Below, piece after piece: positions 24,194-31,738 of a stretch of DNA of 31,738 bases (position 1 is its first letter; each line of letters begins with the position of its first letter). The position numbers were made by a program, and so were the translations under genes. The DNA is from an uncultured Campylobacter sp. (GTDB lineage Bacteria > Campylobacterota > Campylobacteria > Campylobacterales > Campylobacteraceae). Under the pieces are notes generated by a model, which was given only the letters and a program-made list of their open reading frames with translations, made no database searches and had not been told where the DNA came from. Location of the stretch: positions 1 to 31,738 of the forward strand of contig CALCKS010000045.1 in the NCBI GenBank assembly GCA_937965895.1. Reading direction: 5' to 3'.

Positions 24194-24649
24194 CTAAACG
24201 GCTTGAATAACGTAATTTGGTAGGGTATCTAAATTTAGATTTAAAACGGCTAAATTTTGCGGCAAGCCAAATTCGCCGGCCTCTGCTTTTTGCAGTTTGA
24301 CGCCATAAGGAGTATCTACGAAGCTTAAATTTTTATTCGCCCGTATCGGTGCGCCGCCGTTTAGCTCAAAGCCGCTAACTGCGTAAAATTCGCACTCTTT
24401 TACGATGCTAATCGTCTTTAAAACGACGTAGGCGACCTTCACGCCCATAAAGCTTCCCGGGCCGTTTGCGTAGATGATTTTTTGTAGATTAAATTTGCCG
24501 CCGTTTAAGATCTCGTCTATTATTTTTACAAGGGAGACGTCGGATTTTTTTTCGCTAGAAATTTGCTCCATAAGCTCGCCGTTTTCGTCATAAACGCCGA
24601 CGATTAGCGGCGAGCTAAGAGCGATAACTAAAATTTGGATATTTTTTAT
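24194..24649 (-). CDS. tsaB: tRNA threonylcarbamoyladenosine protein TsaB, probable ATA start
   Basis: TsaB is the partner of TsaD in making t6A37 in tRNA; it has an ASKHA (Hsp70-like) fold. The signature YANGPGSFMGVKVA is near residue 60. The first ATG in frame is at 24571, but that would remove the first core strands. The frame stays open upstream and encodes LVIALSSPLIVGVYDENG, the expected TsaB N-terminus. Between there and the upstream gene no ATG, GTG or TTG exists in frame. ATA at 24649, 7 nt after AAAAGG and overlapping the lpxC stop (ATAA), is the best candidate, giving 151 aa; ATT at 24655 is the alternative. Confidence 0.78.
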   Translation of the reverse strand: MKNIQILVIALSSPLIVGVYDENGELMEQISSEKKSDVSLVKIIDEILNGGKFNLQKIIYANGPGSFMGVKVAYVVLKTISIVKECEFYAVSGFELNGGAPIRANKNLSFVDTPYGVKLQKAEAGEFGLPQNLAVLNLNLDTLPNYVIQAV

Positions 24650-25530
24650 GCAAATACCTTTTGATATTCGCGCGCGAAATCGCCTTTTAGCGTGACGATC
24701 TCGTAGTTTTTATCGTCGCTTAGGATAGCTAGCGTTAGCTCGTGGTTTAGCTCGTGGCTGCCTGCAAAGCTCGTATAATCAGCCATCAAAGGCGCGCCCA
24801 TCAAGCTTAGATCGCCGATCGCGTCTAAAATTTTATGACGAACGAATTCGTTTTCAAAGCGCAGGCCTTCGGGATTTAAGATTTTATTATCGTCGATAAC
24901 CACGGCGTTATCTAGGCTGCCGCCGAGGGCTAAATTTTGCGCTCTTAGCATCTGCACGTCTTTTAAAAATCCAAACGTCCTAGCGCGTGCGATCTCTTCG
25001 ATGTAGGCTTGTTTGCTAAACTCGAACACGTAATTTTGCTCGCCGATTATCGGGTGGGCAAATTTGATAGTAAAGTCGAATTTTGGGTTATTTGACGGCG
25101 TTACTCTGGCGAATTTTCCGTTTTTATTTACTTCTACCGGGCGTTTGATTACGATTACTTTTTTATCTGCTTCTAGCTCAGCCGTGCCAGCTTCATCCAG
25201 CATCATGCAGTAGCTTATCGCCGAGCCGTCCATTACCGGCACCTCGTTGGCGTCCAGGACGATACGGACGTTGTCGATGCCGTAGCCGTTTATCGCGCTA
25301 AGGAGATGTTCGATCGTCGAAATGTAGCCCTCTTTGCCGCCGATTACGGTTGCCATTTGAGTGTTTATCACGTTTTTCGGCTCTGCCTTAAAACTCACTC
25401 CGAGGTCTTTTCTATAAAATATTATTCCAGAATTTGCCCCGAGTGGCTCAAGCGTGATTTTTATCGGCTCGCCCTTGTGAAGTCCGATACCTACGCCTTC
25501 TACAGTTGATTTTATAGTTGTTTGTTTCAA
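24646..25530 (-). CDS. lpxC: UDP-3-O-acyl-N-acetylglucosamine deacetylase LpxC
   Basis: Zinc enzyme for the committed step of lipid A synthesis, 294 aa. Zinc ligands are His75 (STIEHLL), His232 and Asp236 (FVRHKILDAIGD). His259 in GSHELNHELT is the catalytic base position. The frame is open to 25572, but a TATAAT at 25566-25561 would place the transcript start inside that extension. I therefore start at TTG 25530, preceded by AAGGGC, which gives the 294-residue length I recall for C. jejuni LpxC. It ends in TAA overlapping the tsaB start. Confidence 0.95.
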   Translation of the reverse strand: MKQTTIKSTVEGVGIGLHKGEPIKITLEPLGANSGIIFYRKDLGVSFKAEPKNVINTQMATVIGGKEGYISTIEHLLSAINGYGIDNVRIVLDANEVPVMDGSAISYCMMLDEAGTAELEADKKVIVIKRPVEVNKNGKFARVTPSNNPKFDFTIKFAHPIIGEQNYVFEFSKQAYIEEIARARTFGFLKDVQMLRAQNLALGGSLDNAVVIDDNKILNPEGLRFENEFVRHKILDAIGDLSLMGAPLMADYTSFAGSHELNHELTLAILSDDKNYEIVTLKGDFAREYQKVFA

Positions 25531-25575
25531 AATTTCGCCCTTATTTTTCTTACTCTTGCCATTATACAACAAATT
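25531..25575 (-). promoter_or_regulatory. Promoter of lpxC
   Basis: On the minus strand a perfect TATAAT at 25566-25561 lies in TTGTATAATGGC, within the 63-nt gap after the M23 peptidase gene and 30 nt before the TTG start. It probably drives lpxC-tsaB-thrB and perhaps the genes beyond. It also argues against any translation start upstream of 25555. Confidence 0.6.
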
Positions 25576-25593
25576 TGCAACAAAACGACAAAT

Positions 25594-26961
25594 TTATTCG
25601 ACCATTTTTTTAGCCGCATTCAAAACGCCCGTGACGTTATCCTTCATCCAGCCGTTATCCATCCACTCCTCCGGGCGCACTTCTATGCCTTGAACTAGCA
25701 TGCCAAAGTGTAAGTGATCACCCATCGCTAGACCCGTAACGCCCGTGTTTGCGATGACGTCGCCCGCCTTGACCGAGTCGCCGGCTTTGACGTTTAGCGA
25801 GCTACAGTGTCCATAGAGCGAAAATAGACCGAATCCATGATTTATCAGGACGTTACGCCCGTAGATGCCGTTATCTGCCGCAAATTCGACCGTGCCGTCG
25901 TTGTTAGCGACGATGTCGGCTTTTTGCGTCGAGGCTAGGTCGATGCCCATGTGCCAGCTTTCGCTGACGTCTTTATCCTCAAATGTATAATATCTGTGGT
26001 CGCCAAAGCTCGCTACCGCTTTGCCGTTTTTTAGAGGGTAAAATTTATTTACGCTAAAGTTTTCTGCCGCGTCTATCTCGATTTTTGCGGCGATTTGCGA
26101 GATTATTTTCTCATTTGCCTCGCGGAGATTTTCATTGACGAATTTCATCTTTTCCAGATTGCTCATAGCGTCGTAGTTTTTGGCATATTGCTGCGCTAAC
26201 TCGGGGATTTTTTCGTTTAAAAATCTACTTTGGCCGTCTAGTTTTATCTTTGAGGTGCGGTATTTTTTGTCTTGGTAGAAAAATCTTATCTTGCCTTTGG
26301 TTATATTTCCCGCCGCATCAAGCGCCACGACGTCGGCGCTAAACGAGCCTTGTTGCGCCGGCCAAGCCACTAAAGAAGCGTAGTAACCGTCTTTTACGAA
26401 TTTGCTCGGGATAAATTTTTTACCGTAGTTCGTCTCGATATAGACCTCTTTTAGCATTTCATCAGTCGCCTTAAACACGACCGTCGCGCTACCGCCTTTA
26501 GTGATGGCGTATGAGTGGTTTAGGATGTTTACGTCGGGTTTTTTGTTATCGACGGTGATCTTGACCTCTTTTTTTTGCGTGTTGCCGAGGAAAAATCCCC
26601 ACTTGCTAGTATCGGTGGCTTCGATTACGATGTTGTAGATATCTTTTTGCGCGCCAAATCCCGTTTTAGGAAAGGTCAAATTTAAATCGACGATTTCAGA
26701 CGGCGCTTCAAATTTTTGAGTCAGCAAATTTACGCTGCCTTTTTCGTCAACGAGTGAAATTTTAACTGATTTTACGCCGCCTTCGTCGGTTATCTTGATC
26801 GGTAGAGGCGAGGTTAGGTTCCAGTAAATTTGATCTGAGATGGCGATGTTTGGGGCTTCGCGCTCAAATGTTTTTGATGTAAATAAAAAAGCTACCGCCG
26901 CAACTAAAAGTAAAATAATAACGCCGAAAAATATCAAATTTGGATTGCCGCGTCTTCTCAT
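25594..26961 (-). CDS. Membrane-anchored M23 (LytM-type) peptidoglycan endopeptidase
   Basis: A 455-aa protein with one N-terminal membrane helix (about residues 9-28), a long Ig-like/beta-rich periplasmic region (about 35-240), a helical linker (about 250-300) and a C-terminal M23 domain. The zinc and catalytic pattern is complete: His337 and Asp341 in SWHMGIDLAS, His385 in LYGHCSSL, and His416 and His418 in GDHLHFG. Such enzymes cut peptide cross-links in the wall. By its position next to lpxC it matches the C. jejuni M23 peptidase I recall as affecting helical cell shape (Pgp3 class), but the exact name is uncertain. AGGAG precedes the ATG. Confidence 0.88.
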   Translation of the reverse strand: MRRRGNPNLIFFGVIILLLVAAVAFLFTSKTFEREAPNIAISDQIYWNLTSPLPIKITDEGGVKSVKISLVDEKGSVNLLTQKFEAPSEIVDLNLTFPKTGFGAQKDIYNIVIEATDTSKWGFFLGNTQKKEVKITVDNKKPDVNILNHSYAITKGGSATVVFKATDEMLKEVYIETNYGKKFIPSKFVKDGYYASLVAWPAQQGSFSADVVALDAAGNITKGKIRFFYQDKKYRTSKIKLDGQSRFLNEKIPELAQQYAKNYDAMSNLEKMKFVNENLREANEKIISQIAAKIEIDAAENFSVNKFYPLKNGKAVASFGDHRYYTFEDKDVSESWHMGIDLASTQKADIVANNDGTVEFAADNGIYGRNVLINHGFGLFSLYGHCSSLNVKAGDSVKAGDVIANTGVTGLAMGDHLHFGMLVQGIEVRPEEWMDNGWMKDNVTGVLNAAKKMVE

Positions 26962-27034
26962 AAAAATCTCCTAAATCTTAAAGAGACCGATTTTACTAAA
27001 AAGCGATAAATTTAAGGTAAATTTGCGCCTGAAT

Positions 27035-27865
27035 TTATAAAATTTCGCGTATTTTTCTAGCTTCGCTCATCCATTCTCGTAGCTCGTCCCACTGCTCGTT
27101 TTTGATTAAATTTTCGCATTCGTCAAGCTCTTTTTTGAAAAGGTCTATCGAATTTATCAAATTTTGCTTGTTTTGTTTAAAGATATCCGTCCACATCACG
27201 GGCGAGCTTTTGGCGATCCTGATCATACCGTTAAATCCAGTGCCACTTAGTGCGATGATATTTTTTTTGTTTTCCTTTTTTAGTACGCTACTAGCTAGCG
27301 AAAAGCTGATAGCGTGGGGTAGGTGAGAGATGACGCTGGCGTGATGGTCGTGCTCCGCCGCGCTCATAAAAATGATCTTCATGCCCAGGTGCGAAAACAG
27401 CTCGACCGAGCGCTTGACGTGCATCTCGCCGCTTTCTTTAAAGTCGCAAATGGCTACGACGGCATCTTTAAAAAGCCCCGAAAAAGCTGCGGTCGGGCCG
27501 GAGTACTCGGTGCCCGCCATCGGGTGAGCGGGGATGAAATTTTGCCTGATGCTCTCGGGTACGGCTTCGATTATTTTTTGCTTAGTGCTACCAAGATCGA
27601 CGATGGTCGTGTTTTCGCCGATGCCTTCAAATTCTTTGACGATTTTTATGATGCCTTCGACTGGGATGGCTAGAAATATCATATCGCACTTTTGCTTCAT
27701 CTGCTCAAGGGTTAAAATTTCATGCACGAGGCCGAGCTGCATCGCCTGTTTTTCGTGCTCTTTGTTTAGATCCATGCCGCTAACGCAGCTGATTAGTTTT
27801 TCGTTTTTTAGGCTGAGTCCGAGTGAGCCACCGATGAGTCCTAGGCCTACGATACCGATTTTCAT
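27035..27865 (-). CDS. tyrA: Prephenate dehydrogenase
   Basis: TyrA, 276 aa, converts prephenate to 4-hydroxyphenylpyruvate for tyrosine. The Rossmann NAD motif GLGLIGGSLG is at residues 6-15, and the catalytic-His region FIPAHPMAGTEYSG is near 112-125. AAEHDHHASVISHLPHAISF near 175-194 is the family's conserved helix. There is no fused chorismate mutase. AAAAGGCG precedes the ATG. Its promoter overlaps that of bamA, which diverges from it. Confidence 0.94.
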   Translation of the reverse strand: MKIGIVGLGLIGGSLGLSLKNEKLISCVSGMDLNKEHEKQAMQLGLVHEILTLEQMKQKCDMIFLAIPVEGIIKIVKEFEGIGENTTIVDLGSTKQKIIEAVPESIRQNFIPAHPMAGTEYSGPTAAFSGLFKDAVVAICDFKESGEMHVKRSVELFSHLGMKIIFMSAAEHDHHASVISHLPHAISFSLASSVLKKENKKNIIALSGTGFNGMIRIAKSSPVMWTDIFKQNKQNLINSIDLFKKELDECENLIKNEQWDELREWMSEARKIREIL

Positions 27866-27945
27866 AAATTCGCCTTTTAAATTTATATTGTTTAAAAATA
27901 AAATGTGCTATTATACAGCCTTATCATCACTTTTAGGTTAAATCA
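27866..27945. promoter_or_regulatory. Divergent tyrA/bamA promoter region
   Basis: The 80-nt gap holds two face-to-face -10 candidates on the same bases: TATTAT at 27909-27914 on the plus strand for bamA, and TATAAT at 27915-27910 on the minus strand for tyrA. Leaders would be about 25-40 nt for each gene. The bamA ribosome binding site is weak (TTTAGG at 27932-27937). RNA polymerase could not bind both promoters at once. Confidence 0.55.
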
Positions 27946-30216
27946 ATGAAAAAAAGCGTTTTTCTACTACTTTTGGGCGCAGTTTTGGCGAATGCCGAGC
28001 AGATAACTTCCATAAATTTTAAAGGTCTCGTGCATCTGTCTCCAGAAACTGCAAAGGAGATAATGGGGCTAAAAGTCGGAGACGAGCTAAATGTCGATAG
28101 CACGGATAGGGCGATCGCAAAGCTGTTTAGGCAGGGCTATTTCGACGATATCTACATCGAAAATAAGGGCGGCGACGTGACCGTAACGGTAAAAGAAAAA
28201 CCTAGCATCGCTCGTATCGATATCAAAGGCGTAGTGACTAACGATAAAACCGCCATCGACGGACTAATCAACATCAAACAAGGCAATATGTACGACGAGT
28301 TAGCCATCGAGCGCGCAAAAGAGCGCATCAGGCAGTACTACGAGTCAAAAGGCTACTTCGACACGGTCATAGACGTAACCAAAGAGCCGGTGGCGGGCAA
28401 TGAAAGCAGTCTTTTTGTCACGATGAACATAAACCGCGGCGAAAATATCATAATAGAAAACGTAAATTTAGTCGGCGCGAAGCTTTTTGATTATGACGAT
28501 GTGGAGCCTGTGGTAGCGAACAAAGAGCGCGAATTTATGGGCTGGATGTGGGGCAGAAACGACGGTAAGGTTAAGCTTTTTGAGCTACCAAACGATCCTG
28601 CGAGAATCCAAGATAAATACTACCAAAAAGGCTACCTAGACGCGACGGTCTCAAACCCGTATCTAAACGCCTACATGGATAACTACACGGCAGATCTCAC
28701 CTACTACGTGACCGAGGGCGAGCAGTATAGAGTATCTAGCGTAGATATCGAAGCGCCTGAGTTTTTAGAGCTTGATAAAGAGAAAATTTTAAAAGGCTTT
28801 AGGCTGGAAAGCGGCGACGTGATGAACTCCGCTCGCCTAAGACAAGACATGAAAAAGCTCGACGATATGGTAGCAGATAAGGGCTACGCGTTTGTAAGGA
28901 TAAATCCAAAAACCGAGAAAAACGTCGAAGACAAGACTGTAAGTATCGTCTACGAGGTTGTGCCTGATGAAAAAGTATATATAAGAAACGTTCAAATTTC
29001 AGGCAACGATAGAACCGTGGATAGGGTCGTTAGGCGCGAACTATATCTCACGGAGGGAAATTTATACAGTAGAACCGACCTGCAAGACAGCAAGGACGCT
29101 CTAAGGCGAACGAGCTATTTTGACGAGGTTGAGATCGAGGAGCAGCGCGTCGGAGCAAACCAAGTTGATCTGCTCGTAAAAGTAAAAGAAGCCTCCACCG
29201 GCTCTATTAGCGGCGGTATCGGCTACGGCAGCTCGGACGGCTTGCTACTTAACGCGAGCGTGTCGGATACGAACGTATTTGGTAGCGGTATGAAGGGCGT
29301 CATAAGCGTGGATAGAAGCGACAACGAGCTCTCAGGTCAGATAGGTTTAACCAACCCGCGCCTTTTTGACTCAGAGTACAGCCTTGGCGGTACTCTTTAT
29401 GCTAACGACTATAGCTGGAATAACTACGACGAGAAATCATACGGTCTAAACGTCGTCGTGGGTAGAAAACTAACTAGAAATCTAAGCGCGTCTTTGGGTT
29501 ATATAATCGAACAGAGCCGTATTAGCGGACTTAGCGACGTGCTAAAAACCGTCGGGTACAAAGACGGCAAGAGCCTAAAAAGCTCGCTCATACCGTCTAT
29601 TACATATAACAGCACGGATGATTATTACTTACCTCGCACCGGTATCATCGCAAGCACTAGCCTAGAGTTTGCGGGCGTGGGCGGCGATGAGAAATTTTTA
29701 AAGAGCAGAACGAATTTCAACTGGTATCAGGGCATCAGAGAGTGGGTGGACTACGACCTTATTTTCAGGTTTAAATCAAGCTTCGGTAAAATTTGGGATC
29801 GCGGCTGGGTGCCTATCAACGAGAGACTATATCTAGGCGGTATCAGAAATCTACGCGGTTTTGAGAGCAGAACCGTCTCTCCTAAAGTCAAAGTCTCTAG
29901 CGGCAGCTGGTATGAGACGGGCGGCGATATGTCGTTTAATAGCTCGGCCGAGCTTAGCTTCCCGCTAATAGAGCGCGTAAAGATGCGTGGCGTGCTGTTC
30001 TTTGACTACGGCGTGATCCACGGCAAGATCGCAAACGTCACGGCTCCGGGCATCGTAGATCATATCGACGGACGCATCAGCAGATACAGTGCGGGCGCCG
30101 GTATCGAGTGGGTAACGCCTATGGGACCGTTACAACTAATCTTCGCTAAACCGCTCAAAAAGCAAGACGGCGACGATACGAGCACGTTTGAATTTACTAT
30201 CGGACAACGTTTCTAA
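27946..30216 (+). CDS. bamA: Outer-membrane protein assembly factor BamA
   Basis: BamA, 756 aa, inserts beta-barrel proteins into the outer membrane. It has a signal peptide (MKKSVFLLLLGAVLANA, cleavage near residue 17) and five POTRA domains spanning roughly 20-420; each repeats the pattern of a strand, a helix and GYFD-like turns (RQGYFDDIYIE, SKGYFDTVID, RTSYFDEVEIE). A 16-strand barrel follows (about 425-756). The conserved loop-6 RGF motif is present (IRNLRGFES), and the chain ends in the outer-membrane signature with terminal Phe (EFTIGQRF). A strong terminator follows. Confidence 0.97.
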   Translation: MKKSVFLLLLGAVLANAEQITSINFKGLVHLSPETAKEIMGLKVGDELNVDSTDRAIAKLFRQGYFDDIYIENKGGDVTVTVKEKPSIARIDIKGVVTNDKTAIDGLINIKQGNMYDELAIERAKERIRQYYESKGYFDTVIDVTKEPVAGNESSLFVTMNINRGENIIIENVNLVGAKLFDYDDVEPVVANKEREFMGWMWGRNDGKVKLFELPNDPARIQDKYYQKGYLDATVSNPYLNAYMDNYTADLTYYVTEGEQYRVSSVDIEAPEFLELDKEKILKGFRLESGDVMNSARLRQDMKKLDDMVADKGYAFVRINPKTEKNVEDKTVSIVYEVVPDEKVYIRNVQISGNDRTVDRVVRRELYLTEGNLYSRTDLQDSKDALRRTSYFDEVEIEEQRVGANQVDLLVKVKEASTGSISGGIGYGSSDGLLLNASVSDTNVFGSGMKGVISVDRSDNELSGQIGLTNPRLFDSEYSLGGTLYANDYSWNNYDEKSYGLNVVVGRKLTRNLSASLGYIIEQSRISGLSDVLKTVGYKDGKSLKSSLIPSITYNSTDDYYLPRTGIIASTSLEFAGVGGDEKFLKSRTNFNWYQGIREWVDYDLIFRFKSSFGKIWDRGWVPINERLYLGGIRNLRGFESRTVSPKVKVSSGSWYETGGDMSFNSSAELSFPLIERVKMRGVLFFDYGVIHGKIANVTAPGIVDHIDGRISRYSAGAGIEWVTPMGPLQLIFAKPLKKQDGDDTSTFEFTIGQRF

Positions 30217-30224
30217 TATTACGT

Positions 30225-30266
30225 AAAACGGCGTTTTAGTTTATAAGACGCCGTTTTTCCTTTTTT
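30225..30266 (+). terminator. Intrinsic terminator of bamA
   Basis: AAAACGGCGTTTT (30225-30237) pairs with AAGACGCCGTTTT (30245-30257), giving a 13-bp stem with one G-U pair and a 7-nt loop, followed by CC and a run of six T. It lies 9 nt after the bamA stop and is the clearest terminator in the window. The A-rich left side means it may also stop minus-strand transcripts. Confidence 0.9.
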
Positions 30267-30425
30267 ATTACAAAACTGCGGCTTTTCGTCGCTATATTAC
30301 AAAACAAATTTCTAAATATATTTTTGCTGCAAATTTCCACCCAAATTTATCTGCAAAAACCCGTACCGCAAAAATGCTAATTTAGTTGCAAAAACCGCAA
30401 GCCTGCTAAGCCGTCAAATTTGCCC
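30267..30425. other. AT-rich spacer without recognised features
   Basis: The spacer between the bamA terminator and the end of the DUF3137 pseudogene has no open frame of note. It contains several TGCAAA words and three AAATTT words. It may mark one end of the segment that is inverted relative to the C. jejuni order I recall. Confidence 0.4.
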
Positions 30426-31387
30426 TCACTTAAAAATATCAAGGTTTAAATTTAACTCGTCTATGATAGATAAAAAATCTGAAATTTCCTTTTTTATCCG
30501 CACGGCGTCCTCAAGGCTAGGCGACGGCGAAAAGAGCGTCGTCTCAAATTTATTTTCCGCTCCGTTTAAAAATAGGTAAAATTTATCGTCCATAAACGCA
30601 GCGCTCACTCCCATGTCTCCTGCAAATTTTTCCTTTAGCTCGTACAAACGTCTCATAAACGTAGGAGTCAAAAGATATCTTGCTTCAACCTTATCGTCCG
30701 TAAAACTCTAAATTAATCGTTAAAAAGAGTATCGTCCATCTGCTCTTTTTCGCTTAAAAATTTAGTGTTTAGAGTGCGACTTGCCACTATCGTTTGACCA
30801 TTAAATTTCTTATAAAACTCGCAGACCAAGACCGAGCCGCTAAAGGCCTGCATATCCTTCATTGACTCCCACGCAAAAATTATCGCGGAGAGTAAATTTA
30901 ATGTCGCCGAGTCGCCTAAATTTAGCTTCGAGTCATTTGGGATATCGATCGCTTCGCTGAGGCTAAATTTGACGCCATTATAAATGCCGCTGATTTGATC
31001 TTCGGCGCGGAATCTGTCGCGTGAATAAATATTGATTTTTCTAAATTCTGTTTCGGTTATGCCTGCTTGGGGATCGTATTTAAAGGTTGGATTTACGTCT
31101 TTTATCGCAATGCGAATGAACGTATTTTTAAAAAAACTCGTATAATCTTTTTCCGCATCTAGCGCATAGTATGCGGATATGTTAATAGCAAGAATGATAA
31201 ACGGGAAATAGACGGCTGCAAATAAATCTCTAGCTCCGCTGCTGTCGAATATATACATAACGATCTCACCTCCTATCAAAAGCACGCCGAAAGTAAAGAA
31301 AAGTCCAAGAATTACGCTTTTAATATATCGCCTTTTGCATTCGCTTTGCTTTTTTGCGGTTGCCTCTATGGCTTCGTTTATGTTCAA
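30426..31387 (-). pseudogene. Broken DUF3137-family membrane protein gene
   Basis: Two frames together make one DUF3137-type protein of about 320 aa. The first part (31387-30713, TTG start, 224 aa) has two membrane helices (about residues 24-47 and 58-73) and the family block IYSRDRFRAEDQISGIYNG. It stops at TAA (30715-30713). Just beyond, the original frame continues FRV, and a different frame picks up FTDDKVEARYLLTPTFMRRL, the conserved family C-terminal block, running to 30426. Joining them needs both the TAA read through and one base added in the T-run near 30701-30704. Function of the family is unknown. The region is AT-rich compared with core neighbours. Confidence 0.75.
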
Positions 31388-31510
31388 ATTTTGCCTCTTT
31401 TGGGGTTTTACCTTTGGAGCGAATCTTAGCGAAATTTACGCCGCGAAGGTGCGAGTTTGGAGATCAAAATAGTAAAAATAAGTCGCTAAATTTAAAAATC
31501 CGCCGCGCAA

Positions 31511-31549
31511 ATTTTAGTATAATACCCCAAATTTAACTAGGCGGCAGCG
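31511..31549 (+). promoter_or_regulatory. Promoter of ribD
   Basis: TATAAT at 31518-31523 is a perfect -10 element preceded by T/A-rich sequence (ATTTTAG), 26 nt before the ATG at 31550. The ribosome binding site is weak: only AGGCGG at 31539-31544 is available. The opposite strand of the same bases reads TATTAT and could serve the diverging DUF3137 gene, but its leader would then be about 125 nt. Confidence 0.6.
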
Positions 31550-31738
31550 ATGATAAACGACGAATTTTACATGTCTCTAGCAATAAAAAAGGCTTGGGAG
31601 TTTCAAATTTTAACCTACCCAAATCCCGCCGTCGGTTGTGTGGTTTTAGACGCCGGCGGCAGGCTGCTTTCAGTCGCCGCGCATAAAAAGGCGGGCTTTT
31701 TACACGCCGAGCCAAGCGCGATTCTTTTGGCGCTTTGC
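31550..31738 (+). CDS. ribD: Riboflavin biosynthesis protein RibD, N-terminal part (runs off window)
   Basis: The first 63 residues of a bifunctional deaminase/reductase of riboflavin synthesis are visible. The deaminase domain shows the RibD opening (FYMSLAIKKAW), PNPAVGCVV (residues 24-32) and the zinc and catalytic motif His52-Ala53-Glu54 in FLHAEPSA. The second zinc motif (PCxxxGxxxPC) would lie beyond the window. Start ATG at 31550; the frame is open to the last base. The rest of the protein, including any reductase domain, cannot be judged. Confidence 0.88.
   Translation, partial: MINDEFYMSLAIKKAWEFQILTYPNPAVGCVVLDAGGRLLSVAAHKKAGFLHAEPSAILLALC

Noticed and set aside
30426..30671. Independent 81-aa gene
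   Set aside because: Its frame continues upstream of the TTG with conserved DUF3137 residues (FTDDKVEARYL) and lacks a ribosome binding site; it is the 3' part of the broken gene.

Overview
The window reads as a core-genome segment of a Campylobacter with relatively high GC. By eye most genes sit in the mid-40s percent GC, and recO reaches about 60%, which suggests the C. rectus / C. showae / C. curvus / C. gracilis group rather than C. jejuni; the species call is an inference. The genus call rests on gene content and order that I recall from C. jejuni (the Cj0102-Cj0138 region), Campylobacter-type proteins (Omp18/Pal, short RecO, short DksA-like protein, ATP synthase b' and b pair), and very frequent AAATTT words.

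Layout. (1) 68-13358, plus strand: ATP synthase genes atpF'-F-H-A-G-D-C run directly, by a start/stop overlap, into a Tol-Pal envelope cluster (tolQ/exbB, tolR/exbD, tolA/tonB, tolB, pal, cpoB). These are followed by slyD, fabD, mtnN and a ttcA-like gene. pal and slyD each have a promoter, and the two promoters are near-identical over 30 nt. (2) 13459-14766, minus strand: an AT-rich gene for a membrane-anchored ankyrin-repeat protein, the one clearly accessory intact gene. (3) 19249 down to 14957, minus strand: an accD-rlmH-dksA-membrane protein-dus-recO operon with its own promoter. (4) 19250-19545: an intergenic stretch packed with AAATTT. (5) 27865 down to 19546, minus strand: tyrA, an M23 peptidase, lpxC, tsaB, thrB, ylxR, infB, rbfA and rimP, mostly tightly packed or overlapping. 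(6) bamA on the plus strand, divergent from tyrA and closed by a strong terminator. (7) An AT-rich broken DUF3137-family gene on the minus strand, then the start of ribD running off the window.

How the genes work together. The first operon joins the enzyme that uses the proton gradient for ATP synthesis to the Tol motor, which uses the same gradient to keep the outer membrane attached. fabD, accD, lpxC, bamA and the M23 peptidase supply fatty acids, lipid A, outer-membrane proteins and wall remodelling. rimP, rbfA, infB, ylxR, rlmH, dus, tsaB and ttcA serve ribosome assembly, translation initiation and tRNA/rRNA modification. mtnN links S-adenosylmethionine recycling to the futalosine menaquinone route; tyrA and thrB make amino acids.

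I found no rRNA, tRNA, CRISPR array, insertion sequence or prophage. I do not see an obviously new multi-gene system. The items most worth checking are a probable ATA start for tsaB, a doubly broken DUF3137 gene, the shared pal/slyD promoter, a TtcA-like protein lacking one expected cluster cysteine, the ankyrin gene, and the concentration of AAATTT (an RAATTY site) in the intergenic regions.
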